This document shows positions 1 to 7,422 of a DNA stretch of 64,000 bases, in pieces. Position 1 is the first letter of the stretch. Every line of letters begins with the position of its first letter. The stretch comes from Alphaproteobacteria bacterium (lineage in GTDB: Bacteria > Pseudomonadota > Alphaproteobacteria > Puniceispirillales > Puniceispirillaceae). The position numbers were made by a program, and so were the translations under genes. Where the stretch lies: positions 62,001-126,000 of the forward strand of contig JADHLI010000005.1 in NCBI GenBank assembly GCA_016780775.1. Direction: 5' to 3'. The notes under the pieces were generated by a model. That model did no database searches. It was not told the origin of the DNA and saw only the letters and a list, made by a program, of their open reading frames with translations.

Positions 1-293
1 CCATTGGCAGTCATTTTGCCGCCAAATTCATCTCCATACCAAGAAGCAATACCCGTCTTATCATAGGTCAGATCCCGGTCTGGATAATACCAAATGCCAG
101 CTATTTGATAGGGGTTGCCTATCTTGTAGTGTGGATTGGCAACAATCTGCTGCGCCTCAGCCTGCTTTTCTTTATTTTTTTGTTTCTTGGCAAAATCAAT
201 AGCCAGTTCAGCAGTAGTACAACCACTCACGCTAGCTAAAAACGCAGCCGCTATACCTGCTCTAATAATGGGAATAAGCTTGTTCTCAATCAC
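1..293 (-). CDS. rlpA: RlpA-family septal lytic transglycosylase, N-terminal part
   Basis: The gene runs leftward off the window edge, so only about 97 N-terminal codons are visible. A GTG start at 293 is supported by an AGGAAA-type ribosome site just upstream. The product opens with a lipoprotein signal ending in a lipobox (V-S-G-C). It then has the alphaproteobacterial RlpA signature: NPYQIAGIWYYP, followed by TGIASWYGDEFGG at the start of the double-psi beta-barrel. RlpA proteins are outer-membrane-anchored enzymes that cleave denuded glycan strands at the septum. The neighbour at 355-1377 is another murein hydrolase on the same strand, a common pairing in alphaproteobacteria. The catalytic region and any SPOR domain lie outside the window. 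Confidence 0.88.
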   Translation of the reverse strand, partial: MIENKLIPIIRAGIAAAFLASVSGCTTAELAIDFAKKQKNKEKQAEAQQIVANPHYKIGNPYQIAGIWYYPDRDLTYDKTGIASWYGDEFGGKMTAN

Positions 294-354
294 AAATCTT
301 TTCCTTAAAAACCTTTAAAAACTATTATTCCCGGCCAGCTTGAACGCTGTTTTG

Positions 355-1377
355 TTATTCTGCTTGCTCTATCATATCGGCCAATGTGCCAACAGCAATA
401 GCAAAAAAGTTAGACCGATTCCATTTCAAGATATTGTCATAATTAGCATAAGCAATATACGCCTTGCCATCATTGCGCGAAGGCACTACCAGCCGCGAGG
501 TCAAATTGCGCTTTGGCAATGCCTCCCCATCCGCATTTTTAAGCCCAAGCGCGCGCCATTCATTCATGGTTTTTTTTGTCTTAGCGTCTGAAAGTTTTTT
601 ACCGTCGATAGTGTCTGGCACAAATACACGCCGCCCCCAGGTTAAATCATCACGCCAACCAACCGAGGACAGGTAGTTAGCAATAGAGGCAAAAACATCA
701 TGCTGAGTCTGCCATATATCGCGCCGCCCATCCCCGTTATAATCAAAGGCATAGCTTAAGAAGCTAGAAGGCATAAACTGGCTTTGGCCCATTGCCCCTG
801 CCCAAGAGCCTTTCATATCGCCTGATTTAATATGCCCTTCTTCGATAATCTGAAGCGCATTTAACAATTCTTTGCGAAAATAGGCAGAGCGCCGCCCATC
901 ATAGGCGAGCGTAGATAAGGCCGCGATAACCGAAAAACCGCCTGTATGCTGGCCAAAATTTGTCTCAATTCCCCATAAGGCAACGATAAAGCGCGGTTGA
1001 ACACCAAATTTTTCTGAAACTTCTTTTAAAATTGCGCGATGTTCTACTAGCTTCTGGCGCGCACGCTTCACTCGTGTGGCCGATACCACCTTATTCAGAT
1101 AGCTATCTAGCGTCAGGGTAAACTCAGGCTGACTGCGGTCTAGCTCTAGCACACGCGCAATAGGCGCAACCCCAACAAAGGCTGTATCAAACGTGTCTGC
1201 TGAAATGCCCTTAGAAAGGGCTTCGGTGCGCAATTCTGCCTGCCACGCGGTAAAGCTCTGATGGCTATCGGCAAAGGCGGTGTGAGCATGAAGAAGAAAA
1301 ACAATAGAAAACAAAAAGTTAGCGCCTCGCGCGCATATGCCTCGCATATTATCATAAAAAGTTGAAATGATTTTCAT
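355..1377 (-). CDS. Lytic murein transglycosylase, MltB/SLT_2 family
   Basis: This periplasmic enzyme cleaves peptidoglycan glycan strands to 1,6-anhydromuropeptides. The 340-residue product starts with a hydrophobic signal segment (about residues 18-36). The SLT_2 core contains ALWGIETNFG with the likely catalytic Glu at residue 138, and the MltB signatures GAMGQSQFMPSSF and NGDGRRDIW. An in-frame ATG 42 bases further upstream exists, but 1377 gives a better signal peptide. It lacks the lipobox of enterobacterial MltB, so it is probably soluble in the periplasm. It is upstream of and co-directional with rlpA, with about 60 bases between them, so co-transcription is likely. Confidence 0.9.
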   Translation of the reverse strand: MKIISTFYDNMRGICARGANFLFSIVFLLHAHTAFADSHQSFTAWQAELRTEALSKGISADTFDTAFVGVAPIARVLELDRSQPEFTLTLDSYLNKVVSATRVKRARQKLVEHRAILKEVSEKFGVQPRFIVALWGIETNFGQHTGGFSVIAALSTLAYDGRRSAYFRKELLNALQIIEEGHIKSGDMKGSWAGAMGQSQFMPSSFLSYAFDYNGDGRRDIWQTQHDVFASIANYLSSVGWRDDLTWGRRVFVPDTIDGKKLSDAKTKKTMNEWRALGLKNADGEALPKRNLTSRLVVPSRNDGKAYIAYANYDNILKWNRSNFFAIAVGTLADMIEQAE

Positions 1378-1557
1378 CGCGCGCCTGCCCCTTTTTATCA
1401 GACCTATTTTAAAAGGCATAAAATCTTGCTTAAAATGCCCGTCAACAGCCTATCTGCGCTAGGGCAATAGAGCAACAGGCAATCGGCGGGCGCAGCAAGA
1501 TTATCGGCTCTGCTTGATGCTGGATATGCTGACAAGAGAAGAAAAGTGAACTTCCCA

Positions 1558-1586
1558 TTGACACCGCTTTAAGGATATTTTAATCA
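1558..1586 (+). promoter_or_regulatory. Possible tRNA-Ser promoter
   Basis: A perfect -35 hexamer, TTGACA, lies at 1558-1563, and an A/T-rich TAATCA follows after 17 bases. The -10 match is poor, but the position about 40 bases before the tRNA is right. Confidence 0.35.
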
Positions 1587-1624
1587 CACTCTGGCAAGAC
1601 CGCGAATTGCACCCGATTAAAGAC

Positions 1625-1714
1625 GGAGAGGTGGCAGAGCGGTTGAATGCACCGGTCTTGAAAACCGGCATGGGTGAAAGCCCATCGTGGGTTCGAATCC
1701 CACCCTCTCCGCCA
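1625..1714 (+). tRNA. tRNA-Ser (anticodon TGA)
   Basis: The 7-bp acceptor stem GGAGAGG pairs with CCTCTCC at 1704-1710. The anticodon loop reads CTTGAAA, giving anticodon TGA. A long variable arm typical of serine tRNAs follows, then the T-loop GTTCGAATC. The discriminator G and an encoded CCA end at 1714. The last 14 bases of the gene are part of the 20-bp repeat that bounds the integrated element, so insertion preserved the tRNA. Confidence 0.96.
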
Positions 1715-1720
1715 TATTTT
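1701..1720 (+). repeat. attL, 20-bp direct repeat at tRNA-Ser 3' end
   Basis: The sequence CACCCTCTCCGCCATATTTT is identical to 9469-9488, and matching stops at both flanks. It covers the tRNA acceptor 3' strand, the CCA and six downstream bases. This is the usual core crossover site of tRNA-targeting tyrosine integrases. Confidence 0.93.
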
Positions 1721-1766
1721 ATTATAAATTATTGTTAAATAGAGGTTTATTATTTAAGCCTGTACT

Positions 1767-1788
1767 TTTACCCACACATTTACCCACA
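1767..1788 (+). promoter_or_regulatory. Left pair of putative integrase arm-type sites
   Basis: TTTACCCACA occurs at 1767-1776 and again at 1779-1788, 12 bases apart, about 50 bases inside attL. The same 10-mer is paired near the other end at 9316-9336 in the same orientation. That is the arrangement expected for arm-type binding sites of the integrase N-terminal domain. Confidence 0.65.
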
Positions 1789-1797
1789 AATTAAAAA

Positions 1798-1832
1798 GCC
1801 CCAGTAGTTTTTTTAGGAGGAACTACTGAGGC
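1798..1832. other. Hairpin in left end of element
   Basis: The arms CAGTAGTT (1802-1809) and AACTACTG (1821-1828) pair perfectly, and the stem extends through GCC/GGC with one mismatch. It may terminate transcription near the left boundary, or be a packaging or replication site. The sequence alone does not decide. Confidence 0.5.
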
Positions 1833-1898
1833 GGGTAGATTAGGAAGTATTTAAAATATTTCTGTTTTTCTTTTCAAAATTATTACATCTCAAAAGAA

Positions 1899-1942
1899 AA
1901 CCCCCATTAAGCGGACGCGAGCATCAACGCTATTTGGGGGTT
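1899..1942. other. Second hairpin in left end of element
   Basis: AACCCCCA (1899-1906) pairs with TGGGGGTT (1935-1942), and AGCG (1910-1913) pairs with CGCT (1928-1931), separated by a small internal loop. With the hairpin at 1798-1832 it fills most of the 278-base gene-free stretch between the tRNA and the first cargo gene, where I see no ORF. Confidence 0.45.
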
Positions 1943-1992
1943 GGCAAAGGTAACGGCCTCTGAGAGACTTATTTTAGTAATTGGAGGTAATT

Positions 1993-2367
1993 ATGCGTTT
2001 GTTATCACTTTTAGTAATTTCAACTTTTCTTGCAGGATGCTCATCGATAGTTAATGAGTCTCATCTGCCTATCAATCTTTCATTTAGTGATAATTCAGGG
2101 GGTGAATGCTCGCTTCGGAATAAACGTGAAAGTTACACCACTCAAATACCTGCATCTATATTAGTTAGGCGCTCAGATGACCCATTAGTATATGACTGCA
2201 CAACTACTGATGGCCGGAAAGCAAACGGCAGTATTAATAGTAATATTGGGCAAACGATGGCTGGCAATATTATTTTTGGCGGTGGTATAGGAGCCATCGT
2301 TGACGCAAATAATGATATGCACCGAGAATATCCAGACTCTTTCATCATTCCAGTAGTGAAGCAGTAA
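1993..2367 (+). CDS. Small lipoprotein, element cargo
   Basis: The 124-residue product has a lipoprotein signal, MRLLSLLVISTFLAGCSS, with the lipobox cysteine at residue 16. The ATG at 1993 is preferred over an upstream TTG because GGAGG sits 6 bases before it. The C-terminal third carries a glycine-rich segment, GNIIFGGGIGAIVDA, followed by a YPDSFIIPV tail. I recognise this ending from a widespread family of small bacterial lipoproteins of unknown function, often misannotated as translation initiation factors. It is followed 2 bases later by another exported-protein gene, so the two are probably co-transcribed. No enzymatic role can be assigned. Confidence 0.75.
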   Translation: MRLLSLLVISTFLAGCSSIVNESHLPINLSFSDNSGGECSLRNKRESYTTQIPASILVRRSDDPLVYDCTTTDGRKANGSINSNIGQTMAGNIIFGGGIGAIVDANNDMHREYPDSFIIPVVKQ

Positions 2368-2369
2368 CA

Positions 2370-2792
2370 ATGCCCTCTACCTTCAAAACACTCATCCTCG
2401 CCCTGCTAATCACTTTTTCTTTTTTGGCAGTTAGCAAGGTTGCTAATGCGGGAGATATTATAAACGCCGAATTTAAATGTATGCCCTATCAGGGGGGACA
2501 TATTAGAGGGTATAGCAACCTGACTGAAAATCCCTTCAGAATAATTGAACCAGATGAAATTATTGTAGTTGTAAAAGGCACTGATGTTAGGGTTAAACAC
2601 ATGTCGTTTTGGGAAACCCTTAGGCGTGATCATAGTGCCGCTTCTTGGGTGGCCGCATCATCTGACGATTTGTTTATGAAGCATGTACACATTAGGCTAA
2701 CACAAGATAGTGCTACTTTTAAATGGCAATTTCAGCTTGTAAGAAATGGTTCTATGCAAGTCTTTGCTTTTGGAACTTGCCAAAAAAAATAG
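2370..2792 (+). CDS. Secreted hypothetical protein, element cargo
   Basis: The product has 140 residues with a clear Sec signal peptide and likely cleavage after VANA (about residue 27). The mature part has cysteines near its start (EFKC) and end (GTCQKK) that could form a disulfide. I do not recognise a family. The gene starts 2 bases after the lipoprotein stop and ends just before a hairpin at 2794-2820, so the two genes form a short rightward unit at the left end of the element. Confidence 0.7.
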   Translation: MPSTFKTLILALLITFSFLAVSKVANAGDIINAEFKCMPYQGGHIRGYSNLTENPFRIIEPDEIIVVVKGTDVRVKHMSFWETLRRDHSAASWVAASSDDLFMKHVHIRLTQDSATFKWQFQLVRNGSMQVFAFGTCQKK

Positions 2793-2793
2793 C

Positions 2794-2820
2794 CCCCCAG
2801 CGGGATGAGACGCTGAGGGG
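2794..2820 (+). terminator. Hairpin after cargo pair
   Basis: CCCCCAGCG (2794-2802) pairs with CGCTG and GGGG (2811-2820) across an 8-base loop, with one bulged A. There is no clear T-run after it on the + strand. It separates the rightward cargo pair from the converging capsid gene. Confidence 0.4.
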
Positions 2821-2896
2821 ATAGGCTAGGTTACGTCATAGGGGTAAAGGAAGCCCTAAACCTAGCCGAGCGATGGATAACGTGGAAAACCATCGC

Positions 2897-4345
2897 TTAA
2901 GGTGTGAGTGTAACCTTATTAAATGCACCAGCATGAGCAACAGCCACATCAGTTAGCTGTGATGCAGTGATTTCAATTACACCATTTCTAGCAGATGAAT
3001 ACGGGTCGATAACCAGATCCATACCGCCAAACATCCCGATATACAGATGCCTAAACACGCCAAAGAATGCTGTTGCTGATGGGCAGTGAGCGCTTTCTAT
3101 TACACGCTTACCCGCCAATTGACCGTTTTCATATACAAACAAGCCAGAGCCACTATCTTTCGCTGTAGAGGCCAATGTAGCTGCGCTAGCAGGGTTGATA
3201 ATCCATACCCCGCCTGCTGTATCGATATTGTTGGAAGCAACTTCACCGATAATCTCATAGCTTTCTGCGTGTGTAATTGTAGAGCTGCCAGTGGTAGTGA
3301 ATGTTTCAATACCCGTAGCATTCTCAACACCAGTGGGATTAGCCCCTGTACCATCACCAGTAAGCGCTGCCTCATCAATAGCGTTAGTAATGCGGAATTG
3401 GAGGTTTTCCCGCACTAGCGCATCTACACGCGGATCAGCTGTTTCCAACACATGACGCGTAAATGATGCTGTGCCAGCACATAAACGCGGGGTCATAGTG
3501 ATGGTATCAATATCCAGATCTGTCTCTGTGATGGCTGAATTCTCTGCAATAAAGCTGGCAGATACATCGCTGTTTAGCTTCGGTATCGAGATTGTGCCTT
3601 GTGGTGCTTCAATCATAGTTGCGCCAGCTTCCATTACAGATGAAGCCTCACGCGGGATATCAATATAGCTCCCACTTAAATGCACAGAACCAATGCCGCC
3701 ACCAATATCACCAGTGCTGGTCATAACCGCACGCTGATAAACTGCCGATGATGGCACAACTAAGCCCTTTGCAGAGCCGATATAATGTCGCTTAGCCTCT
3801 TGGCACATTTCGCGCTCAAAGCCAGCTTCTGACCAATCGCCTTTCAATTCCGCTCTAATTGCATTTCCAAGGGAAAATGTGCGCTCTACTGCGCTTAACG
3901 GATTTGGAGTGGCGAGAGGTTCGGTAGATGAGATTTCCATATCATCATCCTTTCTCTTTATTTCTATAGGTTGAAGCGATAGTCCCACTGGCTGACCGGC
4001 CTTTGAGCCTTCACTGTATTTCAAGATTGTTGGTTGCAACTCACCACGCGCTACGTTTCGCATAGCTTGTTGCCCTTTAGCTGACCGGCTAAATCGTAAA
4101 TACCCGACATCGGTATCCTTATTCATAAACATCGCGCCCACTTGGTCGCGTGTATCATCCTCGTTAAACCACATAATCGGCAAAGAACCGTCCTCAGGGG
4201 CGCGTATCTTGCCCTCCAGTGCGAATGCTAGGCCTTCTGAGTCAGTTCCCTGAAAGTTAAAGGCTCGCGTACCTACGAGCGTTGAAAGCGGCTCACCAGA
4301 GTCCTTAATCGATAGGGGATTAACCATAGTGGTGCGGCTATCCAT
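2897..4345 (-). CDS. HK97-type major capsid protein with N-terminal protease-like domain
   Basis: The 482-residue product has two parts. From about residue 215 to the end it matches the HK97-fold phage capsid family, with the N-arm stretch GTISIPKLNSDVSASFI, a central EAALTGDGTGANPTG segment and the C-terminal PYSSARNGVIEI segment. Residues 40-130 resemble prohead protease (PIMWFNEDD, LRFSRSAKGQQAMRNVARGE, LQPIEI). The positions where the catalytic His (MFFNH in HK97-like proteases) and Ser (MSVGFS-like) would lie are Asn/Glu/Asp and Pro-Thr, so this part looks catalytically dead and may serve as a scaffold. The ATG at 4345 is chosen because AGGAG lies 7 bases upstream. The gene overlaps the preceding one by 8 bases. 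No other virion gene is nearby. Confidence 0.88.
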   Translation of the reverse strand: MDSRTTMVNPLSIKDSGEPLSTLVGTRAFNFQGTDSEGLAFALEGKIRAPEDGSLPIMWFNEDDTRDQVGAMFMNKDTDVGYLRFSRSAKGQQAMRNVARGELQPTILKYSEGSKAGQPVGLSLQPIEIKRKDDDMEISSTEPLATPNPLSAVERTFSLGNAIRAELKGDWSEAGFEREMCQEAKRHYIGSAKGLVVPSSAVYQRAVMTSTGDIGGGIGSVHLSGSYIDIPREASSVMEAGATMIEAPQGTISIPKLNSDVSASFIAENSAITETDLDIDTITMTPRLCAGTASFTRHVLETADPRVDALVRENLQFRITNAIDEAALTGDGTGANPTGVENATGIETFTTTGSSTITHAESYEIIGEVASNNIDTAGGVWIINPASAATLASTAKDSGSGLFVYENGQLAGKRVIESAHCPSATAFFGVFRHLYIGMFGGMDLVIDPYSSARNGVIEITASQLTDVAVAHAGAFNKVTLTP

Positions 4346-4763
4346 TATCTGCTCCTTCAAATATCTGTTTATGGTTAAGCGGGATAAATATCGCTCTACT
4401 TGCTTCCCGAATGCCGCCTGTCTTGCGCCAGCGCATCATTAGCGGGGCATCATCTTTTGAATAGCTAACCAAAACACCATAAATGCGCCTATCAGAGCCG
4501 CGTCCCCAATCCCACATTAATTCGCGGAAATCAGCTGCCACATCATTAAGAGTGGTAGCGATATGCAAATAAGAGAGCGTGGTTTGGTCAAATGCCTGCG
4601 TTAAAAGGCGCGCCGCATAGAGGCTATCCAACTCAGGGAAGGTTTCTTGCATCAGCAATAAGGCTTGCTCAAAAGACACCTGATTTTCAATCTCAGGATC
4701 TACCCAACGGCCTGATATTGGCCTGCCTTCATGCTTTGGTTTTATAGGAATTATATTTCTCAT
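4338..4763 (-). CDS. Unknown protein coupled to capsid gene
   Basis: This 141-residue soluble protein has no signal peptide and no family I recognise. It has a helical, acidic middle (FEQALLLMQETFPELDS) and a basic stretch near the end (RWRKTGGIREASR). Its stop overlaps the capsid start by 8 bases, implying translational coupling and a role tied to the capsid, such as assembly, scaffolding or size redirection. A small terminase subunit is possible but I see no motif for it. It starts just downstream of an inverted repeat at 4767-4788. Confidence 0.7.
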   Translation of the reverse strand: MRNIIPIKPKHEGRPISGRWVDPEIENQVSFEQALLLMQETFPELDSLYAARLLTQAFDQTTLSYLHIATTLNDVAADFRELMWDWGRGSDRRIYGVLVSYSKDDAPLMMRWRKTGGIREASRAIFIPLNHKQIFEGADNG

Positions 4764-4766
4764 ATC

Positions 4767-4788
4767 ACTTTAGATAATACACTAAAGT
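4767..4788. promoter_or_regulatory. Inverted repeat upstream of capsid operon (operator candidate)
   Basis: ACTTTAG (4767-4773) and CTAAAGT (4782-4788) form an inverted repeat with an 8-base A/T spacer, starting 4 bases before the leftward ATG at 4763. This is the size and position of a repressor or activator site for the capsid operon. A second repeat, AATGTGT/ACACATT, lies at 4808-4828 in the same intergenic region. Confidence 0.5.
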
Positions 4789-4807
4789 ATATGTAAATAT
4801 TATTAAT

Positions 4808-4828
4808 AATGTGTTTGTGAGACACATT
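4808..4828. promoter_or_regulatory. Second inverted repeat between divergent element genes
   Basis: AATGTGT (4808-4814) and ACACATT (4822-4828) are separated by 7 bases. They lie in the A/T-rich gap between the leftward capsid operon and the rightward exported-protein pair. Confidence 0.4.
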
Positions 4829-4954
4829 AATACTAAATTAAACTAGTGTTTTTAATTCTGTCGCTAGCGATACTCTGCGGTCGCGCGTTACCCGTAAAAC
4901 AGGCTTGCCAAAAGTACCTTTTAGATGGTCAGATTAGTCTGTGGAGGAATGCAG

Positions 4955-5347
4955 ATGATTAGATTTTTGATAGCTGGTTTGATGGTACTAATGGTTAGTA
5001 ATGCTAATGCTGTGAAGAACGAAACCCATTTCAAATATTGTAAACAATATGTGGAGAATGGTTTTAAAACTACCGATATAGATACGCTGAAATGTTATGT
5101 TTATTTCACTGGGGTTTATGAAGTGCTCTACGATGCCTGTTATCAATATCAGCAAAGCTTGAGCAACTTGAACGATTCTCAAAAATCTATTTTTGAATAC
5201 CTTGCCGTAGGTAAGGCGCTTAGCTTGGATTCCGCAATTCAACATTATGTTGATAAAATGCAAAATGCACCCGAGGATTGGAATTACAGCGCTGGTGGCG
5301 ATGTTAGACGATCCCTCCAAGCTATGTATAAGTGCAAACCAGAATAG
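4955..5347 (+). CDS. Exported Rap1a/Tai-like protein, copy 1
   Basis: The 130-residue product has a signal peptide ending NANA (about residue 19). The mature part has four cysteines and the layout of Rap1a/Tai small helical proteins: CKQYVENGF, then YFTGVYEVLYDAC, then a C-terminal helix and terminal Cys (YKCKPE). Known Rap1a/Tai proteins include periplasmic immunity proteins against type VI amidase effectors. The assignment rests on pattern only. The ATG at 4955 has GGAGG 7 bases before it. The gene at 5381-5773 is a clear paralog of equal length with all four cysteines conserved, so this is a tandem duplication. Confidence 0.7.
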   Translation: MIRFLIAGLMVLMVSNANAVKNETHFKYCKQYVENGFKTTDIDTLKCYVYFTGVYEVLYDACYQYQQSLSNLNDSQKSIFEYLAVGKALSLDSAIQHYVDKMQNAPEDWNYSAGGDVRRSLQAMYKCKPE

Positions 5348-5380
5348 ATAACTATTTCACCAGATTGGTAGGTGTTCATT

Positions 5381-5773
5381 GTGATAAAATTATTGATAGC
5401 TGGATTGTTTGTGCTGATAGCTGAAAATGCAAATGCAGCATCTAACGAGTCCATTTATAAGGTATGTAAAAAATTTGCCAGTAGTGGTTTTGATGAATCA
5501 ACGACAGATGCGTTGGCTTGTACAATGTATTTTCTAGGCGTTCGAGACGCATATGACGGTGTGTGCAGCATTTATGAAGGTAGTTATGAAACTTTAAGTG
5601 AGAGTGAAAAATATGTTTTTGAATTTTTTGCACTTAAATCATCGGAAAACCTTCATGCAAGTATTCAAGATTACGTCAATAAAATGCAGCAAAAACCAGA
5701 GAATTGGGGGTATGGCGCTACATTTGATGTAGGTGACTCACTCCGCAAAATGTCACCCTGCAAGCCTAAATAG
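5381..5773 (+). CDS. Exported Rap1a/Tai-like protein, copy 2
   Basis: This is a 130-residue paralog of the upstream gene. It has a matching signal peptide ending NANA and four cysteines at equivalent places (VCKKF, LACTMY, GVCSIY, SPCKPK). Both share the motif DYVNKMQxxPENWxY or its close variant. A GTG start at 5381 follows a GGTAGGT ribosome site; an in-frame GTG 9 bases upstream would overlap that site. The spacing of 33 bases suggests one transcript. The family may be immunity-like, but no partner toxin is visible, so the role is open. Confidence 0.68.
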   Translation: MIKLLIAGLFVLIAENANAASNESIYKVCKKFASSGFDESTTDALACTMYFLGVRDAYDGVCSIYEGSYETLSESEKYVFEFFALKSSENLHASIQDYVNKMQQKPENWGYGATFDVGDSLRKMSPCKPK

Positions 5774-5853
5774 ATATCACATTCCCCCACTTAGAATTAG
5801 TTATCTGTAGACTGAGCTTGTAGGCACTGGCCCGTATTAAAATGGAGATAAAT

Positions 5854-6075
5854 ATGGAAAAAAAATTCGCTTTTGATTTGGGAAGGCACTACCACTTAAT
5901 GATGCTAACACTCGCGACCATTATGACAGTTTGCCTTGTGATACTTACTGTTAAAGCTTTCGAAAAACAAACTGGGCTTCAAAGTGTACGCATTTGTGAT
6001 TTCACAAGTTGTGCTAATGTTAGCTGGGGATCTCTGCAAATTTCTGGTGAAGTGGACGCCAGAGTTAGGGATTGA
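5854..6075 (+). CDS. Small membrane protein, element cargo
   Basis: The 73-residue product has one strong membrane segment (about residues 18-40, LMMLTLATIMTVCLVILTV) followed by a short polar tail with two cysteines (RICDFTSC). The ATG at 5854 is preferred because GGAG lies 7 bases upstream; an ATG 12 bases earlier would include that site. It converges on the winged-helix gene ending at 6113. I do not recognise a family. Confidence 0.6.
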   Translation: MEKKFAFDLGRHYHLMMLTLATIMTVCLVILTVKAFEKQTGLQSVRICDFTSCANVSWGSLQISGEVDARVRD

Positions 6076-6112
6076 AGACAACTAGCTAGTAAGGAGTATG
6101 GCTCCACTCTCG

Positions 6113-6964
6113 TTAAAGTTTATCGGGAATGTTAGGAAACTTCATTCCTTCACCGCCTACGGCACGCCAAACCTCTGGCGTACGCTCCTTTGAGCCTATA
6201 AAGCGGCATAAGGTGTAGATAGCTTTTAGGTTAACTTCGCCAACTGGAGGCTTATGGTGTGTGCTGTAAATATCGACAGCCATATTCCACTGGGGGTCGG
6301 AAATTGCGGTGAGGCAGGCGAGCTCTTCATTAAACCAGCCAGATAATAGCTGGTAGGCTGAAAACCTAAAGTTCAGCTCTTTTCCTTTATGGCCTAGCAG
6401 CGGCTCTTCATATACGCCTACCTTATTAGCCTTTTCCAGCCAATTTTCTAAATTCAGTGCCCCTAACTTAAATTTAAAAAGATCTACAAACGCCTCGTTT
6501 TTTAGGATGTTATTTATTTGTATCTTAGGTGTATAGATTAACTTTTTTACACTAGGTGGGTGTAAAAACTTCTCCTCTGGGGTGAAGTCTTTACTCTCCG
6601 CTAGCGAAGTTGTTTCACTGGTGGGTGAATTGATTACACTAGCTTGAATGCCTTCATCAAAACACGCAAAATCATTCCCATCCTTTTCAGGGATATAACT
6701 TTTGATTTTGTCGATATTCACTTTGTAGAGATTTGAAGAATTGAAACGCTGATGTGAATAAAGAAGCCCTTTTTCAACAAGCATTTTTTTAGCCTCTATC
6801 ACTGTCTTTTTACTAAAACCCGATAAAGCAGCTAGCTTATTGTTTGAAGGCCACGCAATCTGGCCTTGTTCAGCATTAAGGTGGTCACAAATGATTATTA
6901 ACAGCAACTTTTCCTTAGGCTCTAGCCCTTCGGCTTTTACGGCATTTCTAAGAGCTTCAAACAT
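6113..6964 (-). CDS. Winged-helix protein, possible satellite replication protein
   Basis: The 283-residue product begins with a helix-turn-helix domain (about residues 15-85) of the HTH_36 type found in plasmid and phage replication proteins: WPSNNKLAALSGFSKKTVIEA, then a recognition-wing segment. The C-terminal half (LENWLEKANKVGVYEEPLL onward) is unfamiliar. It is the last gene of the integrase operon, and its ATG comes 2 bases after the second AlpA-like stop. The position suggests element replication or its control. No helicase or primase motif is seen. Confidence 0.65.
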   Translation of the reverse strand: MFEALRNAVKAEGLEPKEKLLLIIICDHLNAEQGQIAWPSNNKLAALSGFSKKTVIEAKKMLVEKGLLYSHQRFNSSNLYKVNIDKIKSYIPEKDGNDFACFDEGIQASVINSPTSETTSLAESKDFTPEEKFLHPPSVKKLIYTPKIQINNILKNEAFVDLFKFKLGALNLENWLEKANKVGVYEEPLLGHKGKELNFRFSAYQLLSGWFNEELACLTAISDPQWNMAVDIYSTHHKPPVGEVNLKAIYTLCRFIGSKERTPEVWRAVGGEGMKFPNIPDKL

Positions 6965-6966
6965 CA

Positions 6967-7152
6967 CTATTCCGCAAAACTATCGATATGGTCTTGCACC
7001 TCTGAAAGCATCCAGCGGGTAGTACCAACGATTTTATGTGCCTTAGGGAAATCAGGGTCTATTTTTGACCACCGCCAGATAGTGGGAACTGACACGCCAT
7101 ACATACGCGCCACTTCTTTTACTGTTACCCTGCGATCATATTCATCCATCAT
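6967..7152 (-). CDS. AlpA-like DNA-binding regulator/excisionase 2
   Basis: About 61 residues form an AlpA/MerR-type helix-turn-helix: VTVKEVARMYGVSVPTIWRW, then the sheet FPKAHKIVGTTRWMLSEVQ. AlpA proteins of satellites act as excisionase activators or directionality factors. ATGs at 7152 and 7149 are both possible and both overlap the upstream stop, so translation is probably coupled. It is flanked by another AlpA-like gene and the winged-helix gene. Confidence 0.8.
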   Translation of the reverse strand: MMDEYDRRVTVKEVARMYGVSVPTIWRWSKIDPDFPKAHKIVGTTRWMLSEVQDHIDSFAE

Positions 7153-7357
7153 TTTCAAATACCATTTTGGCAGTAAGCCACGCCTCAAGGTCTGCCTTTT
7201 TCCAAAGCACCTTGTGGTCAGACAGTCTTATGGGTTTGGGAAAATCTGGACGGTTTTTTACATCCGCGTGAAACTGGCTTTTTTCATAATGGATAAAGTA
7301 AGCAGTTTCAGTCGCATTTAAATATGGACGCGATAAATCATATTGTTTCTGAACCAT
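7142..7357 (-). CDS. AlpA-like DNA-binding regulator/excisionase 1
   Basis: This 71-residue protein has a degenerate AlpA-type fold: LNATETAYFIHYEKSQFHADV in the helix-turn-helix place, then DFPKPIRLSDHKVLWKKADLEAWL, the usual AlpA sheet and C-terminal helix. The ATG at 7357 has GGAGG 5 bases upstream. It overlaps the second AlpA-like gene. Two AlpA paralogs in tandem suggest separate roles, such as excision versus transcription control, but the sequence does not say which does what. Confidence 0.75.
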   Translation of the reverse strand: MVQKQYDLSRPYLNATETAYFIHYEKSQFHADVKNRPDFPKPIRLSDHKVLWKKADLEAWLTAKMVFENDG

Positions 7358-7422
7358 ACTGGCCTCCAAAGGTTTGCATTCCCCTTTTTCGGCTGTTTTA
7401 GGATGAAATAGTATGGAATTAC

